60,965 bases of DNA from NCBI RefSeq assembly GCF_030409315.1, contig NZ_JAUFPS010000092.1, positions 1 through 60,965 of the forward strand, written 5' to 3'. Below the pieces are notes generated by a model, which was given only the letters and a program-made list of their open reading frames with translations, was not told the DNA's origin and ran no database searches. Shown in pieces: positions 6,865-14,232 of the stretch. A program made the position numbers and the translations under genes. Each line of letters starts with the position of its first letter. Within the stretch, counting starts at the first letter, position 1. The DNA comes from Mucilaginibacter flavus. GTDB lineage: Bacteria; Bacteroidota; Bacteroidia; Sphingobacteriales; Sphingobacteriaceae.

Positions 6865-7434
6865 TTAAAATCTCCTTGATAAAATATGGTGGTGGGAAAT
6901 GGCTGCCAGGCCGTTTTTAAATCCACGGGTATAACTGATCAGGATACCCTTGCAATCGCCTTCCCCGCGTGCCGTATCAGTCTCGATAGCTGTTACCTTG
7001 TCGATATGCCCCTGTGCGATCTTTTTTTTCATCTCCAATTCCTCGACCATATCCACCATACCGCTCCGGGACCTGCTCGTAATGTGAAATTCAGTTTCCC
7101 GGACAAAATCTTCGTAGAACGTTTTTATTTTATTGATGGTGCGGACCAATTCGCTTTGAAGTGCCTCCAGGTTTTGGTTCAGGTTACTGACATCCGGGTT
7201 CAGCAAAGCATCGTCATAACCTTTCACTTCGTGATTTTTATCCATAAACGCGTATAGCATGCCGATATGATGATCAACCTGCGCTGGTTCCTGGGCATGT
7301 TCCTTTGGAGCCCCCGTTTCTATAAATACGCGTTCTTCAACCTCTGGCAGGGCAGGGTTTAGGTTCGGATGGTGCCCGTTCACGGGCGGGGTCTGTGCAC
7401 CGCTATTGCCGGCGCGTTTAAAAAAGCTAAACAT
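6865..7434 (-). CDS. Cytosolic coiled-coil protein, unknown function
   Basis: A 189-residue protein. The first 50 residues are low-complexity and Pro-rich (FFKRAGNSGAQTPP). A helical region follows from about 75 (NLNQNLEALQSELVRTI, VEELEMKKKIAQGHID), then a C-terminal segment with CKGILISYTRGFKNGL. No signal peptide or TM segment. I do not recognise the family. It starts 4 nt after the HNH nuclease stop and ends 2 nt before the DUF4407 start, so it belongs to the same transcript and may be the partner of the DUF4407 coiled-coil. Confidence 0.65.
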   Translation of the reverse strand: MFSFFKRAGNSGAQTPPVNGHHPNLNPALPEVEERVFIETGAPKEHAQEPAQVDHHIGMLYAFMDKNHEVKGYDDALLNPDVSNLNQNLEALQSELVRTINKIKTFYEDFVRETEFHITSRSRSGMVDMVEELEMKKKIAQGHIDKVTAIETDTARGEGDCKGILISYTRGFKNGLAAISHHHILSRRF

Positions 7435-7438
7435 AGGT

Positions 7439-7819
7439 TCAAATTATTATGACGGGTACTTTGAATTTACTGTGGCCTCGTTGATGACAGCTTTTGCACA
7501 AGGTGATCAACAAGTGATCCGGATAATCCCAGGGGACCTTAAATCCCTTCATCGCTTTTACATATTGGTACTGGCGGTGATGCACCTGGATTTCGTCCGT
7601 CCCGTTGCAAATTACGCAACACCCCTTATCGCGGCTAATGATTTCATTTCGTTTAGCCTTCCAGCGCGGGTCAAATAGTAAATTTCCATAAGAGCCATGC
7701 GCGGGCGGATCAATAGGCAATACACCGGCATCGGCCTTGGCCGGTTCGTCATCACGCCGGTAGCGGCCAACAAGCTTTTGGCTCCGGATTCCAGTTGTGT
7801 CGTAACGATTGATTTGCAT
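7439..7819 (-). CDS. HNH endonuclease domain protein
   Basis: A 126-residue protein with a ββα-metal (HNH) nuclease module. CCVICNGT provides a CxxC zinc pair, IQVHHRQYQY supplies the catalytic His-His, and PDHLLITLCKSCHQRGH gives the N/D position, the second CxxC and the final His. Upstream, FDPRWKAKRNEIISRD is the usual lead-in helix of HNH proteins. It has no other domain, so target specificity is unknown. It is second in the minus-strand operon, 36 nt after the DUF3892 gene and 4 nt before the coiled-coil gene. Small HNH proteins of this kind occur in mobile elements and in defence islands. Confidence 0.85.
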   Translation of the reverse strand: MQINRYDTTGIRSQKLVGRYRRDDEPAKADAGVLPIDPPAHGSYGNLLFDPRWKAKRNEIISRDKGCCVICNGTDEIQVHHRQYQYVKAMKGFKVPWDYPDHLLITLCKSCHQRGHSKFKVPVIII

Positions 7820-7855
7820 AATGAGTGATAAGGTTTAGGTTCAGTCAACTACTTA

Positions 7856-8143
7856 TTAGCATTCTTTTAATTTTAGCAGGTTATCGGATGTAACATCATC
7901 AGCGACCGTCTTCACATATTTTGTGCCTTTATCCGTTGTCTGGGCCACAAGTTTTGCCTTGTTGCCCACTGAATCCTTTACATACGCCTCGCCGCCTTTT
8001 TTTACAAAATCATACATTTCCTCTCGGGAGCTGGTTCCGGTTTTTTGATCGTCTTCGCTTATCCAGGTCATGCTTTTAATAGCAACATATGGATTTTCAT
8101 GATTGCCATTATCCTTTTTAATGCAGGTGATTTTTACTGACAT
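7856..8143 (-). CDS. DUF3892 domain protein
   Basis: A 95-residue protein matching the DUF3892 layout: ITCIKKDNGNHENPYVAI at the start, a tryptophan strand with a GTSSREEMYDFV helix, GGEAYVKD, and KYVKTVADDVTSDNLLKL at the end. The family is small, mostly single-domain, of unknown function and common in mobile regions. It is the first gene of the operon. A TATTTTTG box (8166-8173, minus strand) lies 22 nt upstream and fits the -7 consensus. I see no catalytic residues; a protein-binding or regulatory role is possible. Confidence 0.7.
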   Translation of the reverse strand: MSVKITCIKKDNGNHENPYVAIKSMTWISEDDQKTGTSSREEMYDFVKKGGEAYVKDSVGNKAKLVAQTTDKGTKYVKTVADDVTSDNLLKLKEC

Positions 8144-8165
8144 ATTATTTTTCTTTAATATGTCT

Positions 8166-8173
8166 CAAAAATA
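8166..8173 (-). promoter_or_regulatory. Candidate Bacteroidota -7 element (TATTTTTG)
   Basis: Exact match to TAnnTTTG on the minus strand, 22 nt before the ATG of the DUF3892 gene. I see no clear TTTG at the -33 position. A 7-bp hairpin with a 4-nt loop (8194-8211) sits between it and the stop of the preceding gene at 8214. Confidence 0.4.
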
Positions 8174-8213
8174 CATTGTGTTACGGGGCCATTTTTACGG
8201 AAAACCGTAAAGA

Positions 8214-9086
8214 TCAATTTGTGATATGGAGTACGTATTTTTCTAAAATATGGGTGGTCATCGGGAGTACCCTTAAGTTGGTGTCCAGCGGGTTGGGGCC
8301 GCTGCCGGTATAAAATTCCACCCGGCCATTATAGTTACTGTACCAGACTTTGCGCACGGAATGATAGCTAAGCGTGTCCGGCCGGGTGATGCGTTTAAAA
8401 TGATCAATAAGTTGGTATTTGATCGGATAGTGCGAGGCGGAGGTGGACTTGTCATTGCATTCGATGCATTCGTAATGGTCATCGCTCCAGATCATACAGC
8501 CCTCCGTACCGGTACAGTGTTTTACCGTCTTTTTAGAAACCAGGTACCAGGTCATCCCTAAAATGATGACAATTGAAAAAATCCACAAAAATTTATAGCT
8601 CATGCCTTTTGCCGCTTCCTCGCCGGTTTCTATAGTTTCTTCTCCAGAATCCAGGCCTACGGGAGGTTCATCGGTCAGTACTTCGGTCGGAGGAGGTTTG
8701 ACGGGCGGATTAGCAGCACCTGTGGTTGGCAGCCCCGGGTGATAGGGGCGGGGGGTAAAGCCGATGAGCAAAGCCAGTAAATCGACGTTCCTGATATTGG
8801 TCTTTATCGACCTGTCGTCAAACAGGTTGATCAATGGGCGAAACGGATCAGCTTTGCCGGTTGCGAAAGCCTTTCGGTACGCTGCGGCATTATCCTTTTT
8901 ACCGACAAAAGAGCGTAATATCTTTTCGTCACCGGTACTTAGTTCCGAACCTTCCTCGCAAATCTTTACGACCAGTGCTTTGATTTTGGCCGGCGTTGGG
9001 GTCAACAGCTCCGAAAGCGATGGCTCGTCTTCCATTTGCCTGTCATACTCCGCCAGGACCAGCTCTTTATACTCAGACTCAGACAT
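8214..9086 (-). CDS. Single-TM protein with cytosolic helical and extracytoplasmic domains
   Basis: I place the start at the ATG at 9086 (MSESEYKELVLAEYDRQ); the 41 codons further upstream are Arg/Asn/Phe-rich and overlap the palindrome-rich spacer. The 290-residue product has an N-terminal acidic helical domain (to about 120), then a Pro-rich linker (NPPVKPPPTEV). One transmembrane helix follows near residue 170 (FLWIFSIVIILGMTWYLV), then a 100-residue domain with CTGTEGC and CIECND cysteine pairs and a YSNYNGRVEFYTGSG strand. The layout resembles a signalling or anti-sigma-like membrane protein, but I do not recognise the family. It precedes the DUF3892-HNH operon by 70 nt and may be co-transcribed. 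Confidence 0.65.
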   Translation of the reverse strand: MSESEYKELVLAEYDRQMEDEPSLSELLTPTPAKIKALVVKICEEGSELSTGDEKILRSFVGKKDNAAAYRKAFATGKADPFRPLINLFDDRSIKTNIRNVDLLALLIGFTPRPYHPGLPTTGAANPPVKPPPTEVLTDEPPVGLDSGEETIETGEEAAKGMSYKFLWIFSIVIILGMTWYLVSKKTVKHCTGTEGCMIWSDDHYECIECNDKSTSASHYPIKYQLIDHFKRITRPDTLSYHSVRKVWYSNYNGRVEFYTGSGPNPLDTNLRVLPMTTHILEKYVLHITN

Positions 9087-9419
9087 TTTTAAATTTTTCA
9101 AGGATAAATCTAAAACATTTTTTGGAATTCCATCCGCATTTCCGGAATCGCGCCGGAAATAATGGAAATACCGGAATCGATTGGTAGTAAGTCTGTTATC
9201 CCGCCGCATATTTGTTCCGGCAATCGATTCGAACGATTGCTGCGAGCAAAGGCAGCGGCGGTAGCCACCCGGCTTGGGAAGCGGTTAACTGCTTCCGCTG
9301 TCAATGCTCTCCCTTCCCAAAAAATGGTAAGAGGCGCCTCTTACGCGGTTTGCAGCGATGCCCCGGGACAGTCCCGGGGCGGGCCTGCAGGATTTATTAA
9401 CCTTTTAAATATCTTGAAA
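9087..9419. promoter_or_regulatory. Divergent spacer with three palindromes
   Basis: This spacer separates the minus-strand TM-protein gene and the plus-strand lipopeptide gene. It contains ATTTCCGG/CCGGAAAT arms at 9138-9160 (7-nt loop), a perfect 18-bp palindrome at 9327-9344 centred on GGCGCC, and a GC-only hairpin at 9360-9380 (10-bp arms, 1-nt centre). None is followed by a T-run, so these are more likely operators, RNA leader structures or repeat remnants than terminators. Confidence 0.5.
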
Positions 9420-9581
9420 ATGCTAAATGTTTTTTTGGCGTTATGGCTGGCTTTTGCCTGCCCCGCGCAACATCATTCCGGTTCTAACGGCGACGATAAT
9501 GGTACGATAACCACTAATACTGTAGGCGGGGATAACGGGCATCCGCCACCGCCACCACCGCCGCCGCCGCCCGGCAGCTAA
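9420..9581 (+). CDS. Short Pro-tailed lipopeptide
   Basis: A 53-residue product from ATG 9420: hydrophobic MLNVFLALWLAFAC with a lipobox-like LAFAC (Cys14), then a polar Gly/Asn/Asp/Thr-rich stretch, then a run of ten prolines ending PGS. The frame is open further upstream, but those codons cover the palindromes and look noncoding. The polyproline run would need elongation factor P and forms a stiff extended tail. A strong terminator follows immediately, so it is a single-gene unit. Histidine kinase and response-regulator genes start 70 nt downstream. Function unknown; a small envelope lipopeptide or signalling peptide is possible. Confidence 0.5.
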   Translation: MLNVFLALWLAFACPAQHHSGSNGDDNGTITTNTVGGDNGHPPPPPPPPPPGS

Positions 9582-9586
9582 ATTTA

Positions 9587-9620
9587 AAATAAGGCAAGTG
9601 CAAGCTTGCCTTATTTTTTT
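9587..9620 (+). terminator. Intrinsic terminator after the lipopeptide gene
   Basis: 12-bp stem (9587-9598 with 9605-9616), 6-nt loop, ending in a T-rich tract. It separates the lipopeptide from the kinase gene. Confidence 0.8.
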
Positions 9621-9650
9621 GTAATTTATTGTACTTTAGCAGCAAGAGCC

Positions 9651-11297
9651 TTGAGAAATTTATCACCAATATGGATGTTGCCCCTGCTGATTTTTACGGC
9701 ATGCCATAAGACCGCCCCGACCAGGCCTGCCGATCAATGGGCAGACTACCGAAAAGCCTACGGCTTCTTAAATAAGAATAAAGACTCCGCTTTTTACTAT
9801 TTTAACCGGTCGGCAACGAATGCTGTCAACGGAGAACAGGTTGCCATGGCCTATCAGAATATGGCCCTTATCCAGTCCGAAGCAGGCGATGACTACGGAG
9901 CCCAGGAAAGCCTGACCCTGGCCTTAAAATCAATAGATGAACATGATCCTAAAAACCGGGGTCACCTGGCGGAGGATTATAACCAGCTGGGCATGACGTT
10001 TGCCAATTTAAAGGAACCTGGGCAGGCACTCGGCTATTACGCGCTCGCACTCCGGTATGCGGATAGTCCCGCGCTAAGGTCCTACTTCCTGAATAACCAG
10101 GGCAATGCCTATCAGGATGGCAAGTCCTACACCCGGTCATTGGCAAGTTACGATACCGCGATCCGTATAGCCGGAAAGGCAGGTACCGGATATGCCCGTA
10201 CACTGACGAACATGGCGATAACCAAGTGGCTGCAAAACCCCCGCTATAACGCTGCTCCGGAACTTTTACAGTCGCTCGCTATCCGGGTACAGGCGAAAGA
10301 TGTTTGGGGCGAAAACTCCAGCTATGCGCACCTGGCGGATTTTTACATGGACACCAAGCCGGATTCGGCGCTATGGTACACCAGAAGAATGTTTGGTGCT
10401 GCCAGTAAATTGAATAGCCCCGACGACAAATTGTATGCATTACGCAAGCTTATTGTGCTTGTCCCCAAACAATCCGGGCGCTATTTTCAACAATACCAGC
10501 ACTTAGCGGATAGCCTTCAATCTGCGCGCAGCGCGGCAAAAAGCCAGTTCGCAGTAATCCGGTATAATGTTGAAAAAGCAAAGACGGAAAACCTGCAGCT
10601 GCAAAAGAAAAATACGGAACGACGCTACCAGCTGATAGCCGGATTGGTACTCTCCGGAGTGGCGGTACTCTGGACAATTTGGTGGTACAGGAAACGAAAG
10701 CAACGGTTAGAGCTTCAGGCCGAACAGGAGATACAGGAAAATAAATTAAAATTGTCGCAAAAGGTTCATGATAAGGTCGCCAACGGCATTTACCGGATCA
10801 TGAGCGAGGTGGAACACCTGCCGGAGATTGATCGTACGATTTTGCTTGACCGGCTGGAAAACATGTATAACATATCCAGGAACGTTGCACACGATGAAGC
10901 CGAATCGGTTGTCGATTTCGCGGAAAGGATCGCCGCCATGCTTAATGCTTTTAAAAACCCGTCGTTGCGGCTTGCCGTGGAAGGCAATAAAACGGAGTTA
11001 TGGCAAGCGGTCGATTTACGCATAAGGGAACAATTGCTGCTGGTTTTGCAGGAACTGATGGTCAATATGAGCAAACATAGTAAGGCGACGCAAGCGCATG
11101 TGGCTTTTTCAATGAAAGATGGCAGCCTGATTTTGGAATACCGCGATGATGGCATCGGCCTGGATGGGAAAGAGACCACCGGAAAGGGCATGCAAAATAC
11201 GGTTTTCCGTATAGAAGCATTGAGGGGTACGGTTAATTTTGAAGGTGCGGAGGCGAAAGGCCTCCGGGTTTTAATTCAATTACCGATTTCTGACTGA
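9651..11297 (+). CDS. TPR-containing lipoprotein sensor histidine kinase
   Basis: The N-terminus is a lipoprotein-type signal (RNLSPIW, then LPLLIFTAC). I chose TTG 9651 because the ATG at 9675 leaves too short a signal. The sensor part (about residues 30-310) is TPR-like helical repeats (AMAYQNMALIQSEAGDDYGAQ; DYNQLGMTFANLKEPGQAL; FLNNQGNAYQDGKSY). One transmembrane helix lies near 328-347. The cytoplasmic part has a NarL/HisKA_3-type H-box, SQKVHDKVANGIYR (His about 373), an N-box LQELMVNMSKHSKAT (Asn about 472), and G-boxes YRDDGIGL and TGKGMQN. This domain order is typical of Bacteroidota hybrid-like sensors. The cognate response regulator starts 1 nt after the stop. Input unknown; the lipopeptide gene 70 nt upstream is a positional candidate. 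Confidence 0.85.
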   Translation: MRNLSPIWMLPLLIFTACHKTAPTRPADQWADYRKAYGFLNKNKDSAFYYFNRSATNAVNGEQVAMAYQNMALIQSEAGDDYGAQESLTLALKSIDEHDPKNRGHLAEDYNQLGMTFANLKEPGQALGYYALALRYADSPALRSYFLNNQGNAYQDGKSYTRSLASYDTAIRIAGKAGTGYARTLTNMAITKWLQNPRYNAAPELLQSLAIRVQAKDVWGENSSYAHLADFYMDTKPDSALWYTRRMFGAASKLNSPDDKLYALRKLIVLVPKQSGRYFQQYQHLADSLQSARSAAKSQFAVIRYNVEKAKTENLQLQKKNTERRYQLIAGLVLSGVAVLWTIWWYRKRKQRLELQAEQEIQENKLKLSQKVHDKVANGIYRIMSEVEHLPEIDRTILLDRLENMYNISRNVAHDEAESVVDFAERIAAMLNAFKNPSLRLAVEGNKTELWQAVDLRIREQLLLVLQELMVNMSKHSKATQAHVAFSMKDGSLILEYRDDGIGLDGKETTGKGMQNTVFRIEALRGTVNFEGAEAKGLRVLIQLPISD

Positions 11298-11298
11298 T

Positions 11299-11967
11299 AT
11301 GCAGTTTAACCACATTCTTATTGTTGAAGACCAGGACCTGGCCAACTTGTCGCTGAGGCTAACGCTGGAGGGCCTGGAGCTGCCGCGCCCTGTGCATATT
11401 TACCATACCGGCCACGCCCTTTCCATGTTAAAAAAGGCGCTTTCGGAAAATGAACCATTTGATCTGCTGGTTACCGATTTGTATTTTGAAGAGGAAGGCA
11501 CCGCAAAACAATTGCCGGACGGTATGGAACTCATCCGGGGAGCAAAACTATTACAGCCGGAACTCAAGGTGCTGGTGTTTTCAACTGAAAGTAAAATTGC
11601 GATGATCCGCGGCCTGTATGAGGATCTGGGTATCGACGGTTTTGTGCGTAAGGCGAGAGGGGATGCAGGTGAACTGAAAAACGCGCTGGAACAACTCTCC
11701 GAAAACCGCCGCTACTATCCCCGCGATTACCGCTCGCTTGCCGCGAAAGAAAACCAGCATGAGTTCACGGATCGTGACAAAGCAATCGTCCGGCTGCTTA
11801 ACGAAGGGTTTTCGCAAAAAGAAATTGCGGACTGGCTGGAACTGAACGGTATGCCTCCTTTTCGTTTGAGCAGCGTGGAGAAACGGTTGAAACTGATGAG
11901 AGAGGCCATGAACTTTAGTAAAAACCAGCAGCTGATCGGTTTCTGTAAGGACCTGGGCATGATTTGA
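11299..11967 (+). CDS. LuxR/NarL-type response regulator
   Basis: A 222-residue protein. The receiver domain has acidic residues in IVEDQD, phospho-acceptor Asp60 in LLVTDLY, Thr/Ser in VFSTES and Lys in VRKARG. A C-terminal helix-turn-helix follows, FTDRDKAIVRLLNEGFSQKEIADWL then SSVEKRLKLMRE, the usual GerE/LuxR arrangement though with an atypical insert (ELNGMPPFRLS) between the helices. Its start overlaps the kinase operon (stop at 11295-11297, ATG 11299), so this is a classic two-gene two-component system. Targets are not evident. Confidence 0.87.
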   Translation: MQFNHILIVEDQDLANLSLRLTLEGLELPRPVHIYHTGHALSMLKKALSENEPFDLLVTDLYFEEEGTAKQLPDGMELIRGAKLLQPELKVLVFSTESKIAMIRGLYEDLGIDGFVRKARGDAGELKNALEQLSENRRYYPRDYRSLAAKENQHEFTDRDKAIVRLLNEGFSQKEIADWLELNGMPPFRLSSVEKRLKLMREAMNFSKNQQLIGFCKDLGMI

Positions 11968-12040
11968 CCAGGTACGGTTTTCCCTAAAAACAGCAACCAC
12001 AGGGTTTTTAATTTCGAATAAAATCTTTAATCCCGATTAT

Positions 12041-12244
12041 ATGAAAACGCTATTATTATTTGTGGCCTTGTCGCTTGCGCACAACACTTCTGACACCGTT
12101 TACATTTGCAGCGGCGCCAAAGGGAAGAAATATCATTTACGGTCTGATTGCCGGGGTTTGAGTCGCTGCACGCACCAGGTCGTGAAAATGAAACTGGCGG
12201 ATGCAGCGAAGGAGGGAAGGACACTTTGCGGATTTGAGAAATAG
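12041..12244 (+). CDS. Small secreted Cys/His protein
   Basis: A 67-residue protein with a signal peptide (MKTLLLFVALSLAHN) and a compact domain: VYICSGAKGKKYHLRSDCRGLSRC, then LADAAKEGRTLCGFE. The four Cys and the YHxxxxCRGLxxC pattern occur in a family of small exported Bacteroidota proteins that I know only as hypothetical. Structural disulphides or a zinc site are possible. It is a separate transcription unit 73 nt after the response regulator. Confidence 0.65.
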   Translation: MKTLLLFVALSLAHNTSDTVYICSGAKGKKYHLRSDCRGLSRCTHQVVKMKLADAAKEGRTLCGFEK

Positions 12245-12328
12245 TTTTTTATTCTCCCGTTACGGAAAACCGGAAAATACAGCGCCTGGGAACTAAGATA
12301 TTTGAGTTCACATTTTAAAATCAATTTT

Positions 12329-12556
12329 ATGTCAGCAGCTTATGTAGAACACAGGCCCATTTCTTCAGACAAGAATGCGGCTACCGACCACCATGTGGTC
12401 ATCGTTAACGGCGCGTCCGTTGGCGGTAAATTTGACACCCAACGCGAGGCAAAGGACTATGCGTGCAAAGAGGGGTACCGTCCGGTGCATGTTGCACGGG
12501 AGCGTCATCTGCAAAACAGGGATATTCCTGATCATTGGCGAAAAGATCCATGCTAG
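12329..12556 (+). CDS. Small hypothetical protein, DUF2188-like
   Basis: From ATG 12329 the product is 75 residues: DHHVVIVNGASVGGKFDTQREAKDYACKEG followed by a basic HVARERHLQN tail. A β-hairpin (VVIVNGASVGGKF) followed by TQREAKDYA helix is how DUF2188-type small proteins are laid out, but the match is loose. A strong terminator lies 28 nt after the stop. Confidence 0.5.
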   Translation: MSAAYVEHRPISSDKNAATDHHVVIVNGASVGGKFDTQREAKDYACKEGYRPVHVARERHLQNRDIPDHWRKDPC

Positions 12557-12579
12557 TCTAAAGAACAAGGAACAGCTGT

Positions 12580-12714
12580 TCATCGCCGGCGTATCCTCAT
12601 ACGCTGGCTTTTTTCTGTTAGGAGGCTCAAAAAGCGGTGCAATTGGATATTCCAAAGCAACTGGTCAAAACGGTCCGGGAAATAGTTCAGCTTTTTCCGC
12701 TGCACGTTGACCAT
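12580..12714 (-). CDS. Short minus-strand ORF opposite a terminator
   Basis: A 44-residue frame from ATG 12714: VQRKKLNYFPDRFDQLLWNIQLHRFLSLLTEK, then RMRIRRR. The composition is coding-like (amphipathic, few rare residues) although the last third lies on the complementary strand of the terminator at 12585-12614. It could be a real microprotein or the relic of a longer gene. No promoter is evident. Confidence 0.25.
   Translation of the reverse strand: MVNVQRKKLNYFPDRFDQLLWNIQLHRFLSLLTEKSQRMRIRRR
12585..12614 (+). terminator. Intrinsic terminator
   Basis: 10-bp stem with one G-T wobble (12585-12594 with 12599-12608), CCTC loop, followed by six T. It ends the plus-strand unit carrying the small gene at 12329. 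Confidence 0.8.
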
Positions 12715-12921
12715 GGTAACTTGCTGATTCGGTTTTTTTAAATAAATAATTGTGAACACCCTTCATTGATCTGGTTCAGACAAATGTTGTCAGGTATGCC
12801 GGAAACTAAGCACTGATCTGATCCTGAATTTTTATCTCCGGAATGACTAATTTACATTGCTATCCCCTTATTTAAGATTGATTTGTCCTTAATTTTTTTG
12901 CATAAAAGTATTCTTTGATAG

Positions 12922-13272
12922 CTATGGATATTTTATCTGCCGTATCAAAGCTTGAATTTCTGGCGAATTCATCTCTGGCCGCTTGGCAAGTTTAATTGTA
13001 ATAAGGGGATGCAAAGCCATGGTAGATTTAATAGCGAATTTTTTCATCTCCCTGTTACCGCTGTTAAAGAATGCCAGATAGGCAATCAGGTTGTTAATCG
13101 TGGGCTTTTTATCCCGCGCAGACAAAGTACCATTGCGATATTGCCTAATTATGCGATTAATCTCTGAAACCAACACGACATATTGGGAATGCTGAAAAGC
13201 GTGAAAATGAATTTTAAAGTAGGTTGTTTGATCGGTATCAAAAAGTTGCAGAATCCTTAGGAATTTGTTCAA
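12922..13272 (-). CDS. Hypothetical protein of the tra-remnant operon
   Basis: A 116-residue basic, helical protein (FKIHFHAFQHSQYVVLVSEINRII, RREMKKFAIKS-type pattern, ending EIQALIRQIKYP). No signal peptide or clear TM segment; I do not recognise the family. Its start overlaps the stop of the upstream gene at 13269 by 4 nt, so the two are translationally coupled. Confidence 0.5.
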   Translation of the reverse strand: MNKFLRILQLFDTDQTTYFKIHFHAFQHSQYVVLVSEINRIIRQYRNGTLSARDKKPTINNLIAYLAFFNSGNREMKKFAIKSTMALHPLITIKLAKRPEMNSPEIQALIRQIKYP

Positions 13273-13748
13273 TAAATATCATCCTGTTTGATAAGTTTCA
13301 AACACATTTGTAATAAAAAATCCTGAGTTATATAAGTACTATCAAAACTATTAAGGTTGGGATTGTCCGCATATTGTTTAGCAACCATTGCGGTAACATT
13401 CAGTAATTTTGTAATTTCAGTATAATTGTCAATATTCTCCTCTTGCACAAAACTGACAAACAAAATGTTTTTGTAGATCATTTTCGTATCTTCTCCATCA
13501 TATGTTGGAGACTTTACTATCACTTCTATAAGCTCAAAGATTTTGTCATTGTATATGATCCTGTCAATACGATTGTTATAGATTTCGCGAAGTTCAATAA
13601 GTTGGGTTAAATCTGTCGAAAATAAGCCATTGCTATTATTTTGATAAGCCCCAAAGAGTTTTTTAAAAACCATTTCGATGACGTCTCTTTTAAGGCTGTC
13701 CTTACGCAATACGCCATTTTGAAAGATAGTGTAAACTTTGTAACACAA
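13269..13748 (-). CDS. Hypothetical protein, probable N-terminal membrane anchor
   Basis: The first canonical start is TTG at 13748, giving 159 residues rich in Asn, Asp and Ile (LIELREIYNNRIDRIIYNDKIF, YKNILFVSFVQEEN). The frame is open upstream to 13805 and there encodes INILYYLISLGFFLYL, an obvious transmembrane anchor with no ATG, GTG or TTG ahead of it. The true start may therefore be a rare ATT/ATA codon, or the 5' end has been damaged. It lies 41 nt after a DUF gene stop and overlaps the next gene by 4 nt. Family not recognised. Confidence 0.5.
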   Translation of the reverse strand: MCYKVYTIFQNGVLRKDSLKRDVIEMVFKKLFGAYQNNSNGLFSTDLTQLIELREIYNNRIDRIIYNDKIFELIEVIVKSPTYDGEDTKMIYKNILFVSFVQEENIDNYTEITKLLNVTAMVAKQYADNPNLNSFDSTYITQDFLLQMCLKLIKQDDIY

Positions 13749-13789
13749 ATAAAGGAAGAAGCCTAAAGAAATGAGGTAGTATAATATAT

Positions 13790-14182
13790 TTATGGTTTCC
13801 TTCTCTTATCCTCCGTTTCTTCACCGAAGGCGAAGACCTCGAAAATGGGCTCGCACGCACCGATCAGATTGATCAGCTCATAGGTCAGGATGCCGCTTTG
13901 GAGCATCCGGCGATAGTCCGTTTCAAATTCTTCTTCCAGCAGTTCGCGCATATAGTTGAAGCGCGAGGGCCGTAGGTCACGGGTCAATTCTTCAAGGCAC
14001 AGGGCTTCGATGACATAAGCCGGGCGGTTTTCTTCCTGAAAGGTGTTAAGCAGATCGCTCACGGATTCCACCTTTTGTTTCAGGTAATGCTCCAGCCGGT
14101 GTTCTTCCTGTAGGGCGATCAGCAGGTCGGTGTGATTATGCAGCAGGTAATGGTGGAGCTGTTTGATCAATTGTGTTTTCAT
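13790..14182 (-). CDS. Conserved tra-operon protein, unknown function
   Basis: A 130-residue acidic helical protein (LIKQLHHYLLHNHTDLLIALQ, VSDLLNTFQEENRPAYVIEALCLEELTRDLRPSRFNYMRELLEEEFE). It lies directly downstream of the DUF4134 gene, where several short proteins are found in Bacteroidota conjugative elements. The EELTRDLRPSR segment followed by ILxxEFE is typical of a small conserved family that I cannot name. No signal peptide, no TM. A role in transfer regulation or assembly is guilt by association only. Confidence 0.55.
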   Translation of the reverse strand: MKTQLIKQLHHYLLHNHTDLLIALQEEHRLEHYLKQKVESVSDLLNTFQEENRPAYVIEALCLEELTRDLRPSRFNYMRELLEEEFETDYRRMLQSGILTYELINLIGACEPIFEVFAFGEETEDKRRKP

Positions 14183-14232
14183 GTTTAAGACATTTTTAAA
14201 GCCCTCCTTTCCGGGGAGGGTTTGGGTGGTGC

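Noticed and set aside
9360..9380. GC hairpin as an intrinsic terminator
   Set aside because: No T-run on either strand follows the stem.
9162..9419. Upstream extension of the lipopeptide ORF (open frame from 9162)
   Set aside because: The codons cover palindromes and the 5' end of the opposite gene; composition is unlike protein, and the signal-like sequence begins at ATG 9420.
9606..9650. TTG at 9606 as start of the TPR kinase
   Set aside because: It lies within the terminator hairpin and T-run; the signal peptide is better explained from TTG 9651 (or ATG 9675).
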